Assembly (NCBI GenBank): GCA_023678885.1
Contig: CM042994.1
Coordinates: forward strand, 20,865,073-20,929,072
DNA: 64,000 nt
Source of the DNA: Pogostemon cablin
Taxonomy: Eukaryota; Streptophyta; Magnoliopsida; Lamiales; Lamiaceae
Reading direction: 5' to 3'
Shown here one piece after another: positions 12,579 to 23,971 of the stretch. Below the pieces are notes generated by a model. It saw only the letters and a list, made by a program, of their open reading frames with translations. It made no database searches and was not told the origin of the DNA. The first letter of the stretch is position 1; each line of letters begins with the position of its first letter. Position numbers and translations under genes: made by a program.

Positions 12579-13130
12579 AAAATATAAAATACATTAATAT
12601 GCTAATCAACAATATGTATTTTATTTGCATCTCTTCTTAATATGCTAAACTACCCATTACAAGCCTATTTAAGCACATATTATGTACCCTTATGCAAGTT
12701 GATCTCTCATTTTTTTTCAACTCCATCTCTATAATTAAAATAATAATAATTATTATTATTACATTAGCTTCAATTTTCATTATGTGTATCAACATATATG
12801 CATCTACCCAAAATTCTAAGAGTTCCACTCTTCTTGTTGGATGAAGAGTTTTATACTCTCTAATAAAAGGATAAAAATAGGACATATAAGAACAAGAGTT
12901 ACAATGGAAAGTTTTAAGGAGTGATCGTTCGGGTACCCCCACCTGGAAGTACCTTCACTTTCCTCAAGGAAAGATAAGCGAGAAATCTCTCATTTCGAGC
13001 AATAAAAAAGGGATAACATGAGATAAATTGAAAGAGAAGAGATGATATAAGACTAGGTAATCGAATGACGAACGTTGCGGACAGATATGATCATATGAGT
13101 TATGACCCTCGTCCTAGTAGGTATTAGGGA
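12579..13130. other. Putative promoter side of the MULE transposase, no gene seen
   Basis: This is the interval between the first transposase frame and the right inverted end. It is AT-rich, with a short TAATAATAATTATTATTATT palindrome near 12740-12760. The minus-strand frame at 12637-12942 has no known motif. Confidence 0.4.
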
Positions 13131-13456
13131 ACTAGAGTTTGCTAACTAAACAGGGTGTGTTGAATCTGAGGATACTTACTTGGACATGGAGGCAGTCGCG
13201 AGGAAGAAGATGATGAGACACTTTGCCGTGCTAAATGTGAAGAAAATGAAAAAGGAATAGAGTGAATCATCTGATGACATGTCTTTAACGTCGTTCCTTT
13301 GATTTTTAACGTGAGTATCTCTTTGTTTTATTTTAAGAAAATTAAGGGCTCATTTGATCCAAATTAGAAATGAAAAGGGTTTGGATGAAAAAAAAAAGAT
13401 TAAGGGCTAATTTGATCCGTTGAGATAAGATCGAGGGCCTAAATGACTTTTTGCCC
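13131..13456. repeat. Right terminal inverted repeat of the MULE
   Basis: This is the reverse complement of 5206-5530 with scattered differences and small gaps. The outermost bases ATGACTTTTTGCCC face the 9-base target copy at 13457-13465. Confidence 0.8.
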
Positions 13457-13567
13457 AATATTTAATTGTTTTGCGTGAGTTCCATTTAATAAAAAGGAAA
13501 TATAAACCTAAAGTTGGCCGAAATCAAAATAAAAAATGTAAATTTTAATGCGGAATGGAGGGGAGTA

Positions 13568-14296
13568 TAAATAAAAGGTTAATGATTTAGAATGGAAGGA
13601 AGTGGATCAAAATGTTTAAAAAAGAAACTAGGGAGTTCAAACAGACTAGTGAATTTGTGAAATGTTGAGAAATATAGAATTAATTGGTATCCCATCGATC
13701 AACCTATATTTTTAGGCGTTAATTACCTTTCCAAATTGTCTAGATTTTTCTAGTCATGTTAGCATAGCATAACTCTAGATTATATCTTTCGTCTCATAAC
13801 ATCTTTCTTAATTATTCTAGAATTATGTGCCACACTTTTTTTTTTAATACTCCTCTTAAAAAGAAGTACTACATATCTAAGTCGTGTGGGATTAAATTCC
13901 CTATTTTTTATAATATAAAAAAATTATACATTACAATTAATTATTAAACCCTTAGAAAAAAAAATTAAAATACATATCAATTATTAAAAAAATGAAATAC
14001 AAATAGCTTGCAATTAAAATTAAAACACAATATTAGAATAAATGATTTAGTACCATCTAGTTCCACTTTAACATTGGATAATTTAGTGTAGATGAAGGGA
14101 GTGTGAATGTGTGATATACTTTTTAACTTTTTGGATTTATTTCTAGAAAGAGAGGGAAGGAATTAAGAAGAAGACAAGGACCGGCAAAAGTTAGCACCAC
14201 AAAAACAAATTTTGTATAAACATGGAATAAAATTGTGATGGCCATGGTACCCTAGTGCTGCGGCAATGGAGCGCTACGGCGTCGTTTCATGATCAT
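13568..14296. other. AT-rich spacer between the MITE and the P450 3' end
   Basis: I see no coding or repeat structure that can be named here. The last ~100 bases next to 14297 probably include the 3' UTR of the P450, which reads on the minus strand. Confidence 0.4.
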
Positions 14297-16964
14297 TCAT
14301 TGGGCTATAGGAACAGCACGAAGTGGCTGAGCTTTCTGCAATGTGATTCCAAACTTCTCCTCCATATCCAGCTCACCCTCGATCTTCCAATCAAACGAGT
14401 TGAGCAGCGATCCCAGCATCACCGGCACCATCCTCACCGCCAACGGCAGCCCGGGGCAGATCCTCCGCCCGCCCCCAAACGGAATCAGCTCGAAGTCTCT
14501 CCCCCGCATGTCGATCTCCGAATCCAGGAACCTCTCCGGCTTGAACTCCAGCGGCTCCTTCCACGTGTCAGGGTCTCTTCCGATCGCCCAAGCGTTGACG
14601 AACACCTGCGAGTCTTTCGGCACTGTGTAGCCGCAAACGTCGACGTTTTGCTCCACTCTGCGTGGGATGAGGAAGGGCACTGGCGGGTGGATTCTTAGAG
14701 TTTCCTTCACCATGCAACGGAGGTAGGGGAGATGGGAGATGTCTTCCTCGTTTATTACCTTGCCTTTTCCGACCACCTCTTCCAGCTCCGCCTTTGCCCT
14801 CTTCATGCTGTCTGGGTTTCTTAGCGCCTCCGCCATTGCCCATTCTAGTGTGCTCGATGTCGTGTCTGTGCCGGCAACGAATAGATCCTGTAGATTAGTA
14901 TTGGATAAAATTGATCAAAATTTAAAAAATTAAATTAAATTAAAAAGGACCGCACGGACCATGACAATTGACATAGAAGAGTAGATGTTTTTTTATGACA
15001 TAATCCCTCATTTTTTATTTTTTTTATAATATAATATTTTAATGTATAATAATTTAAAAATATAATATTTAATGTTGAATCTTATGAAAATATATTCATG
15101 GTATTATATAAGTCTCATCTGCAGAATATATAATATATATATTTAAATGAATTGAGAAAGCCAAAGTGATGTAAGAATTTTTCAGTAATAATTTTCAGAC
15201 AATAACTTGAGTGGGTGGGGTATGCTTTTATTTGTTGTTACCACCGTGACAATAATTTGTTTGGTTAATTTTTTTTTTTTTCATTTTTTTTCTGTTTTTT
15301 TTTAAATTTAATTTTAGATATAATTATAATTTCAACTTTTGGTTTAAGGTATATTTTATATTAGTGGTTTAGAGCATATTTTATCCTAAATATTTGGAGT
15401 ATTATTTATTCTTAAAATTTAGGATTAATATTTTAAGGGTAAAATTGTAATTTCACCCTTATAATTGTATTTATCAATTTTGAATCACTTTATTTTTAAA
15501 GTAATACTCCCTCCTTCCCACTTTGATAGTTCCTTTTCTTATTTTGGGTGTCCAACCCAAAGAGTTTCTTTTCTTTATTTTTTACACACATTGGGTCACC
15601 TATTAATACAATTAAAGTATGAGGCTCACACATCCATTAATACAACTACTTACTACATGTTAAATAATAATATCTTTTAACTCACGTGCAAAAATTAAGA
15701 GTATTCGGACAGAAGGAATACTAAAGTTTAAACTTTAATTTAAATTTAAAAATATTAAATAAAAAGAGAGTTATGGAGTGCATCTGGTACATGTTAGGTT
15801 TATAACTTAAATTTAAGTTCTAATTATAATTATATATTTTATTTTTATTTTTAAAATTTTTAAACTTAAATTTAAATGTTAAGGATTAATTATCTTGAAA
15901 GTCCGCAAAATATAAGGTTACAACTATAAATCCTATAATGCACGTGGCAATAGGTGCACTCCAAAAATTACCGTGCAATTAATTTAAAACTCTAGTATTT
16001 AAGATCAACAAATTAAAGTGCGTGTTTTTTTTTCAAATAAAACATGAATTAAAGTATTAAACTAATTTACCAATAGAGGAATTACCAAGCACATGCGTTC
16101 GATGTGAGTACGATCGATCTCTTCCGGGTTTTCTTTACTGGCGGCGAGGAGCACATCGATGACGTCACTCGCTTCACTCTTCTCTTTCTTCCCTTTCTCC
16201 AACCTTTCATCAATTAAGCCACTAAAGAGCTCGATCACCTTCCCGAAGTGGCTGGTCATACGGCGTCGTATTCCCTGCGGGTCGACCCGTTCCAAGAACG
16301 GGTAAAAATCCACCAAGTTGGGCTTTCCCGCCTCCACCATGATGTTCCACACCAGCTCCTTGAATTCCTTGGCGGAATCCGAGAACGGGTCCGTCAAATC
16401 CTTAGAAAATATGGTGTTGGACAGCAGGTTCAGGGATGTACGGAAGGCGGCGCGGCCCACGTCCACCGCTTCTCCGCCTTCGCAGTTTTTCCGGCAGTAG
16501 GCGATGAGTTCCTGAACCTTCCGGCATCGGAGGTTCTGGTTGGAGTCGAGGCGGGAGCCGGAGAAGATGTTGGAGTTCATGGATTTGCGGAGGCTGCGCC
16601 ACCGCGAGGCAACGGGAAGCCAGACGACGGAGTATTTGAACTGGTCGTGAGCGTGGATGGCATTGGGTATGTTTCTGCTGGAAAAAGCGAGGTCCTGCTT
16701 CTGTAGGACTTCTCGGGCGACGGCGGTGGAGGAGACGACGACGGTGTTGATGAAGCCGAGGCGGAGGCACATGAGGGGGCCGTAGGTTTTGGAGAGGCGG
16801 GTGAGGGATTTGTGGGGGTGGTCGCCGAGTAGGTGGAGGCTTCCGATGATGGGGAGCGGCGTGGGGCCTGGTGGAAGCTTTTTGGATCCGGAGGAGAGGG
16901 TTTGCAGGGCGTAAATGAGGGTGGCGGTGAAGGGGAGGAGGAGGAGGAGAGTAAGGAAATCCAT
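14297..16964 (-). CDS. CYP76: Cytochrome P450, CYP76 family, two exons, 489 aa
   Basis: A haem-thiolate monooxygenase anchored in the ER membrane. Exon 1 is 16964-16086 (293 codons) and exon 2 is 14887-14297 (196 codons plus stop). The 1198-base intron starts GTAATT and ends CTACAG, in phase 0, at the usual P450 A-type position just before the I helix. Visible parts: hydrophobic N-terminal anchor (residues 1-22); proline hinge PPGPTPLP; I-helix AGTDTTS (298-304); ExxR as KETLR (E355, R358); PERF (410-413); haem loop PFGGGRRICPG (429-439) with Cys437. All key residues are present and the length is normal. The sequence best fits CYP76, whose members oxidise monoterpenols, iridoid precursors or diterpenes; the substrate cannot be told. 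A MITE sits in the intron. Confidence 0.93.
15505..15720. repeat. CTCCCTCC-type MITE in the P450 intron
   Basis: It begins TACTCCCTCCTTCCCAC and ends TCGGACAGAAGGAATA, imperfect inverted ends with TA at both edges. It shares internal words such as ATTAATACAACTACTTACTA with the MITE at 24444-24650. Confidence 0.75.
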
Positions 16965-17010
16965 GGATGTTAAGAGAGAGGGGGAGTAAGAGTTTGATTG
17001 GTTGTTGTAT

Positions 17011-17038
17011 GTATTTATATGGAGTTGGGGTGCACGTG
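17011..17038 (-). promoter_or_regulatory. Putative P450 core promoter: TATA box and G-box
   Basis: On the minus strand ATATAAATAC (17020-17011) lies about 50 bases upstream of the ATG at 16964. A CACGTG G-box lies just behind it at 17033-17038. In plants the G-box is bound by bZIP and bHLH factors. Its role here is inferred from position only. Confidence 0.5.
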
Positions 17039-17040
17039 AC

Positions 17041-17495
17041 CCGCGTGTGGCTTTTTTAATGAATGAATAACTTAGACAAATATTCGGTTCTATACCCCCG
17101 GTTACATTTATACTAATGAAGTAGACCTAACCCTTTATCTTTTATTCTTATATTATATGCTAAAATAAAATTCTAGAGTTGGTCTCTCATGTATACTAGT
17201 GTGTAAGGGTAAAATATTTTGTAGGTATGTAAGGTTATAACATTTTGTTTAAAGAATATATTATTTTAATTAATAAAGTTTAATTTTTCAATAAAAAAAT
17301 CGAATGAAATATGAATAATATAAATATTTAATAAAAAAATTTCAAAAAATAAAAAATAGATTCTTATACTAAAGGTAATTTAATAATAAAGGGTACAACT
17401 TTAAAAAAAAAACCTTGATTTGGGGCACAGTGTTCTAGTGGCACGCAAGTTTTGAAACAAAATTGTATACACTTTATCTTTTATCATATATATAC
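17041..17495. other. P450 upstream spacer
   Basis: This is AT-rich with no coding sequence. The stretch 17160-17400 (GGTCTCTCATGTATACTAG..., AATTTAATAATAAAGGGTAC) resembles 24650-24850 and 63150-63600 in inverted or direct form, so it is probably a diverged repeat. Confidence 0.4.
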
Positions 17496-17780
17496 TACTC
17501 CCCGATCCCATAGTTAAGTTCACCGACACTGTAGATACGGAGTTTAAGAAAAGTTACTTTTTGACCAACTTTATTGACTTTTTAGGGGTATTGTGGTATT
17601 TTTAGGTAATAAACAAATTATAAAGTATGTTATGTGTATTATGTGAGATTGTTATTTTTTGAAATTAAGATAACTTTTGATATTTTTGATTAATGTGAAG
17701 TTTTCTTTTTTTGTGGTGAACATAAGTGTGGGACGAACGAAAATAAAAAGTGTGAACATAAGTGTGACACAGATGGAGTA
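17496..17780. repeat. CTCCCTCC-type MITE upstream of the P450
   Basis: It starts TACTCCCCGATCCCAT and ends CACAGATGGAGTA. It contains GGGGTATTGTGGTATTTTTAGGTAATAAA, the motif shared with the foldback at 3849-3989, and TA at both edges. From 17781 to 18039 nothing recognisable was found. Confidence 0.7.
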
Positions 17781-18124
17781 TATGCTTAAATTGTATGATC
17801 AGCTCATTTTCTCTCACATTCTTTGTTAATTTTTACTTTATTCTCTCATGTTTTTTTATCTCACTTTGAAATGTTTATTTTTACTCCATGCCTTCTTCAC
17901 CAATTTTTTTTCTTTATTATTTTTTGTTTTTTACCCTAAGTAATCGTTCGATGTTTTTCATAAACTCATTCTTTTTTTAAAGATTCTAGCAAAAAATATA
18001 GTAGTATAATTTTTTTTCTTTTTCAAATTTATACAAAACTAACCCTCTGTTCCATACTCATGTTAACACTTTCCGTTTTCATCAGTCCCACACTTATGTT
18101 CACCACTCAAAAAATGAAACTTCA

Positions 18125-19060
18125 TGTTGAAAAATATATTTGATATATTTCTAATTAAGTTGGCATTAAATCAATTATTTTATATTTGGTTAAGTTTAAT
18201 TTAATTATTTATGGAAAAGAATATCAAGGTGGAGATTCATCCAAGATTTGGTCAATGATATCTTTGAATATCTTGTGTCAAAGATATATTTGAAGATATT
18301 ATTTTATAAACGTGAATTATTCTTTGACCAAGAAAGAAAAGCTCATGACCCAATTTGAGGATCAAGGAACACGGAGGATGGAGATCATGCACAAAGTTAA
18401 AGTATTCTATATTTATGATGATTTGATCTAATATCATATATGGAATCAGATTTGATTGAAGATTGATTAAAGATTGTACGAGATTAGAATTGATCAAGAT
18501 CTTTTTGAGATTTGATGATGTACTCTCTACGCTATTTATTCTCTAGTGGACGACTGATGTAATCAGATACTCCACGTTAGTTTTTGTGAGGTCATTAGAG
18601 AGTTCTTGTCCAGAAACTCTTCTGGTTATTTTGTTTATCTTTTGTTTAATTTCGTGTTCCTTCACGTTCTAAGAACACAGCCTTGTAACACGGAATCCGG
18701 GAGTGAGTTCCAACATCGAGTTCGGGAGATCTCGTCACAGCCTTGGAGGGAGTCCATACAGTGCTGACGAGTCCACGTGGTGGCCAGATAAGTAATTTGG
18801 AGTTGTAAGGTATTGTCAATTAGCATAGAACGGAGTTCATAGGTGTTGAATTGAAATACTTGTACTTTTCTAATAAAAGAGATCTAAGGGATGAGGCGGA
18901 GCCTATCCCGTATTTTTTAGATTATGTGTGTATTAAGTCTTCCGCTGAATATTTATGTTTATGTTGTTGTTCTTACTATTCGTAGAACATCTGCACACAA
19001 GCACATGTTCGAAGAACATCTGCACACAAGCACATGTATTTAATCAATTTTAGATTCACA
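18125..19060 (+). repeat. 5' LTR of the Copia element
   Basis: It begins TGTTGAAAAATATATTTG and ends TAGATTCACA, next to the primer-binding site. It differs from the 3' LTR at scattered sites and a few short gaps, so the insertion is not very recent. A direct repeat GAACATCTGCACACAAGCAC occurs twice near its end (18985-19035). Confidence 0.9.
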
Positions 19061-19132
19061 TTTGGCATCAGAGCAAGTTTCAGTTTATTATAAACAGGTC
19101 AAGATCCGGGAACCTTTGTCCCACGGGTCGCT

Positions 19133-20850
19133 ATGGTATCTGACTATTCAGGATTCGTTGTTCGACCACCATTCCTGGATGGATCGAACTTTCCTTATTG
19201 GAAATCCATGATGATTATCTTTCTTAAATTCCAAGAAAAGAGAGAAGTATGGAAAGCAATTGAAGAAGGATGGACGCATCCATTCACCACAAATGCAGAA
19301 TGCACCAAAAAACTCAAATTGAAATGGTGGACGGATACCAAAAGAAAAGGAGCAATCTCTAATAATAAGGTCCTATATGTTATTCTATCAGCGGTTGATG
19401 TTCAGCGTCACTCTCTCATATCCAAGTGCACGGAAGCTAAAGAGGCCTGGAGAATTCTTAACCTTCAATTCGAAGGAACAGAATCTGTACGCAAATCTAA
19501 GATTCAGCATCTGATGGTGGATTATAATGCACTTCATATGAGAGATGATGAAAATGTTGACTTGTACTACTCAAGATTCTCACCCATTATCAGTCAACTT
19601 TATCTCTTGGGAGAGATAATATCGAAAGAAAAATAAATTCAAAAGTTTATGAGAACCCTTCCAAAAAGTTTCAGTGAAAAGGTTACTGCTCTTGAGACCT
19701 ACAACAAGATTGCCAAATCCAGTCTTGATGAACTCATTGGAGATATTCGAACCTATGAGATGAACATGGGTTATGATATCAAAAATATGGAAATTGTTCT
19801 TATTGCTGAAAAATCTCATCAATCTAGTGATGATGATAATGATGATGAGAAGGAACAACATATGAGTTATGCTGAATTTGAAGAACATATGGAGCTTCTA
19901 ACAAAGAACTATGGCAAGATGATGAGGAAGTTTATGGAAAGAGCAGGAACAAGGAGAAGTGGTGATAAAAGAAGCTCAAAGTTGGTTGAGATTAAGTCTA
20001 AAAAGGTTCAATGTTTGGAATGTAAAGGATTTGGGCATTATCAGTATGAATGTCCTAACTTTCTGCGAATGAACAGATCATTGAAAGCAACTTGGAGTGA
20101 CTCCGAATCAGAAGAAGAACATTATCTTGCTTTGCAGGCTATGAGTAAGAATGTTACTTGTTTAACTGATAATGTTGCTACAAGGAAGGAAGAACAAGAT
20201 GAATCTGATGGGGAATTTTTCTCTACTATTGAAGACATGGAGTCTATGTTTCAACAAATGACATCAAAGTGTTCTCAAGGTGTATGCATGACAAAAAACT
20301 GGAGGAACAGGTTGTCGTTCTTAAGAAAATTTTGAACGAATCAGACCTTGAAAACTCAAAATTGAAGAGCTCTTTTAAAGCTACTGAAGAAAATTTGTTT
20401 AAAGTTGAAGATTATCTTGCCAAAAAGCCATTCATTGACAAGTTAGCACATCAGCAGAAGGAATACAATCTGGATGTTCTTAATTAGGTTAAGGAACAAC
20501 TTCTTTCTGCTCAAAAGGAAAGAAACACTACTGTGAATCTACTCAATGATCACTTGCATAAGATAACTACTGAGCAACAAGTCATGATGGAAGTTATCAA
20601 GAGTAAGGACATGCGTATTGAAAAGGACAAGGTGGAATTAGAAAGATTGAACCGATCAATCCATCGTTTTAATTGTGGAAAGACCAAGTTCAATGAGTTC
20701 CTTACTTCAAGTGCTGAATGTGAGAAATTTGGTTTGGGGTGTGCTGGTGAAAATAGTAAGAACATAGAAGTAAGCTTTGTGAAACCAACTCACAAGATGT
20801 TTATTCCCAAGGAGCATAGAATAAAAGTTCCTAAAGAAACTTCATATTGA
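19133..20850 (+). pseudogene. Copia gag polyprotein, broken
   Basis: Gag coats the element's RNA. The frame opens at the ATG 19133 with a typical Copia gag start (PPFLDGSNFPYWKSMM) and the UBN2-like region (VLYVILSAVDVQRHSLI, CTEAKEAWRILNLQFEG). A CCHC zinc knuckle, CLECKGFGHYQYEC, lies near 20010-20055. Breaks: TAA at 19634-19636 in frame, a shift of frame around 20300, and TAG at 20485-20487. A lysine- and glutamate-rich coiled-coil-like part follows to 20850. The acidic tract DDDNDDEKE is near 19830. Gag-only products would be truncated. Confidence 0.85.
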
Positions 20851-21115
20851 GAGAAGTACAGTTGTGAATCATGTTGAGATGAAGAAACATCTGTTGAATT
20901 CATCCATAAAAGGTAAATTTGTTCCAACATATCATTATTGTGGGATAATGGGACATATTAGACCTCGTTGCTATAAAATGCATCACGACATATGTACTGG
21001 AAACATTGTTGAGTGGAACTTAAGTGGTATACCAGCAAGAAACTTGCCTCATAAACCTCAAAGGTGAATCAGTCCAAAAGATGGAGGTTACATTAAGGAA
21101 CAGCAGAAGGAACAT

Positions 21116-21930
21116 GTGTGTCTTTCTTCACTTTTTGGAGTTCATTTCACATCTTCCAAGTCATGGTATCTTGACAGTGGGTGCTCACATCATATGACCA
21201 GTACCAAATCAAATTTGAGTGATTTTAGGCCTTTGAGTAGGAGTACTGTTGCTTTTGGTGATGGAAGAACCAAAAGGTGGTTGGTATTGGAACATTGAAT
21301 ATTTCAGGAATGCCACGTCTCAAGGATGTGTTATTTGTTGAAGATTTAAAGACAAATCTGATCAGTATAAGTCAATTATGTGATCAGAATCTTCAAGTCA
21401 GGTTTACCAAGAACTCATGTTCCATTTTTAATGTTGATAGTATTTGTGTTCTGACAGGTACACGTTCCTTTGATAATTGATGTGTGTTGGATCAAATCAA
21501 CAGTTCTCAAACTATCCTTGATGAAGTTGAGTCACTACATCTGAAATTGGGATCAAACTGTCCAATTCACCTGTCGAAAGACAGAGTTGATTGAGGTGTT
21601 CCTGAGCAGGGGAAAGAACATAGAATGTTTGGTTTATGTACAGTAGGTAATTCTCCAAATTTTGAACATTTTTGTGCTCTTGAATGCTTGTGGGTCAGTT
21701 TCCTTGACAATCTAAGTGCATCCGATATTATGAAAAATTCGACCTTTGACCTAAGAACCAAACATATAAAAAAGTGTTTTCATGCAATCAGAGAACTTGT
21801 GGAGGAAGGTACAAAAAATTTAGGGCTTATTTCTATTGATAATCAGATTATTGATATTTTTACCAAGTTCGTTGATGCTCTAAAGTTCATCACTCTCTTA
21901 AAATCATCATTAGGAACATGCATTGTTTGA
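21116..21930 (+). pseudogene. Copia pol remnant: protease, pre-integrase, RNase H end
   Basis: The aspartic protease signature WYLDSGCSHHMT is clear near 21160-21200. The frame shifts at about 21290 and continues with KDVLFVEDLKTNLISISQLC, the segment between protease and integrase. A stop at 21478-21480 ends the frame. From 21750 the frame matches the tail of RNase H (RTKHIKKCFHAIRELVEEGT, then IIDIFTK). Integrase core and reverse transcriptase are absent, so a deletion joins pre-integrase to the RNase H end around 21590-21740. The region 20864-21067 also reads as a broken gag-pol link with one CxxC-H-C knuckle-like motif. Confidence 0.85.
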
Positions 21931-23016
21931 TTCATGTTTTTATTTTTATTTTAATTTATTTGCATGCTCATTAGGTTTTGTATTAGGCATATGTATGTGC
22001 TTCTCTCCATCACATTGTTCTCCTTCAAAGACAAGTATATGCGGATTTATTTTAGGAAAGAACATTTGTTTTATACCCTAATCAGTATAGGGCTACCTGC
22101 AATGAAATGATGTACTGTGAAAGCCACATTTTTATGAAAAGGGCTATAAAATGCGAGGAGAAAGCCGCTGATTTAAAAAAATGGGTATTTTCTATTTGTG
22201 TAAAAAAGATTTATAAGGATGGAACAACATATTCTAATGACTCTTTCAGTGCAAGTTTTTTTTAAAAAATATTTATAAGACAGTACTCAAATTCTAGTAG
22301 TGACAAGGCAGATTAGCTGTACGTCAAATGAGCAAAAGAAAATGGTATTTCACTTGTCTTAGAGTTATGATGTTCTTGCACTTGGGAAAAATTAAAGAGT
22401 GAAAAAAATATAAATAGATGCTGTTTTTTTTAAGAACCGTTATGTATGTTTGGATCCCATCAAATTCATTGCTCTTGTTTAGGGGGAGAAAATGTGTGAT
22501 GTTGCATTGCGTTTAGGCATCCCTTCTTTTTCTTTATTCGTGATCTTTTGGCTTGTCTGGACTTGGTAATTATATCGATGGCTTCTTCTCATGTGAGATA
22601 TGTACTTATTCTTTATAAATCCCTTCTATTTTCTGGAACATGAAACATGTGTTTTATTATTTGGTTCTCATGGCTTTGCATCAAAAAGGGGGAGATAATA
22701 TAGTTGAATGTCTTAATTTGTTATGTACTTATTTGTGGGGGAGTTGGAGAGTTTCTATTCTTGGATTATGGGGGAGTTCATTCATGTTAATTTAAGTACT
22801 TGGTTGAGTCCTGATTCTCGTTGATCTTGGTGAAGTCTTATCGATATCTTGCGGTTTGTGTTTTTTGTTCATTTCTGATCATTCTCTTAGATTATGAAAG
22901 TTTGTTTCTCTAATTGTTCCTTTCCGACAAGGAAACATAGAAGTTTGTCTTGTGTTGATTTCTTTTGCAAGAATTTATTATTCTTCACTCAACTATAAGT
23001 TTTTGATTCAAATGCC
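21931..23016 (+). other. Copia 3' internal region without clear coding content
   Basis: This is about 1.1 kb between the RNase H end and the polypurine tract. Related elements may carry an extra 3' frame here, but every frame in this copy is short. It contains two GGGGGAG runs near 22735 and 22770, which resemble extra purine tracts. Confidence 0.5.
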
Positions 23017-23027
23017 AAGGGGGAGAT

Positions 23028-23971
23028 TATTGGGAAATATATTTGATATATTTCTAATTAAGTTGGTATTAAATCAATTACCTTATATTTGGTTAAGTTT
23101 AATTTAATTATTTATGGAAAAGAATATCAAGGTGGAGATTCATCCAAGATTTGGTCAATGATATCTTTGAATATTTTGTGTCAAAGATATATTTGAAGAT
23201 ATTATTTTATAAAAGTGAATTATTCTTTGACTAAGAAAGAGAAGCACATGACCCAATTTGAGAATCAAGGAACACGGAGGATGGAGATCATGCACAAAGT
23301 CAAATAATCAAAGTATTCCATATTTATGATTATTTGATCTAATATCATATATGGAATCAGATTTGATTAAAGATTGATTGAAGATTGTACGGGATTAGAA
23401 TTGATCAAGATCTTTTTGAGATTTGATGATGTTCTTTCTAGGCTATCTATTCTCTAGTGGACGACCGATGTAATCAGATACTCCACGTTAGTTTTTGTGA
23501 GGTCATTAGAGAGCTCTTGTCCAGAAACTCTTCTGGTTATTTTGTTTATCTTTTGTTTAATTTCGTGTTCCTTCACTTTCTAAGAACACAGCCTTGTAAC
23601 ACGGAATCAGAGAGAGAGTTCCAACATCGAGTTCGGGAGATCTCGTCATAACCTTGGAGGGAGTCCATACAGTGCTGACAAGTCCACGCGGTGGCCAGAT
23701 AAGTAATTGGGAGTTGTAAGGTATTGTTAATTAGCATAGAATGGAGTTCATATGTGTTGAATTGAAATACTTGTACTTTTTTAATGAAAGAGATCTGAGA
23801 GATGAGGCGGAGCCTATAAAGTATTTTTTAGATTGTGTGCTTGTTAAGTCTTCCGCTGAATATTTACGTTTATGTTGTTGTTCTTACTGTTCGTAGAACA
23901 TCTGTACAAAAACACATGTTCGAAGAACATCTGCACACAAGCACATGTATTTAATCAATTTTGGATTTACA
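23028..23971 (+). repeat. 3' LTR of the Copia element
   Basis: It starts TATTGGGAAATATATTTG, where the usual TG has become TA, and ends GGATTTACA before CTTCA. Its body matches 18125-19060 closely. The small ORF 23457-23651 inside it is not a gene. Confidence 0.9.

Larger units (their letters stand above)
5206..13456 (-). mobile_element. Mutator-like element (MULE), full length, dead transposase
   Basis: The ends are GGGCAAAAGGTCAT (5206) and its complement ATGACTTTTTGCCC (to 13456). The two ends match in inverted orientation for about 325 bases. The flanks are AAAATTTAA (5197-5205) and AATATTTAA (13457-13465), an 8 of 9 match; a 9-base duplication is the mark of Mutator elements. A broken MuDR-type transposase lies on the minus strand at about 9725-12578. 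A hAT-like element is inserted at 7572-8631. Total length is 8.25 kb. Confidence 0.85.
5060..13567. repeat. CTCCCTCC-type MITE split by the MULE (5060-5205 and 13466-13567)
   Basis: The left part (around AAGTTTTACGTTTACTTTTT, then TGTGTAGTGGTTAGTTGTAT) and the right part (ending GCGGAATGGAGGGGAGTA) together look like one ~245-base MITE of the same type as the others. The MULE sits between them with its 9-bp duplication. The left terminus is eroded. Confidence 0.6.
18125..23971 (+). mobile_element. Copia (SIRE/Maximus-like) retrotransposon, internally deleted
   Basis: Two near-identical LTRs (18125-19060, 23028-23971) are flanked by the perfect 5-base duplication CTTCA (18120-18124, 23972-23976). 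The primer-binding site TGGCATCAGAGC is at 19063-19074 and the polypurine tract AAGGGGGAGA at 23017-23026. The order gag, protease, pre-integrase region, then the end of RNase H shows that most of integrase and all of reverse transcriptase are gone. What remains has several stops and shifts. It can no longer move by itself. Confidence 0.93.

Noticed and set aside
14255..14933. Plus-strand frames of up to 147 codons over P450 exon 2
   Set aside because: They are antisense shadows of the GC-rich P450 exon, which has all P450 motifs on the minus strand.
16062..16085. The P450 frame running on past residue 293 (VIPLLVN then stop), suggesting a truncated gene
   Set aside because: GTAATT at 16085 is a proper donor and joins in phase to DLFVAGTDTTS at 14887, so this is intron sequence.
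16248..16770. Frames of 122-152 codons opposite to, or in another frame of, P450 exon 1
   Set aside because: They lie in the same exon; no motifs of their own.
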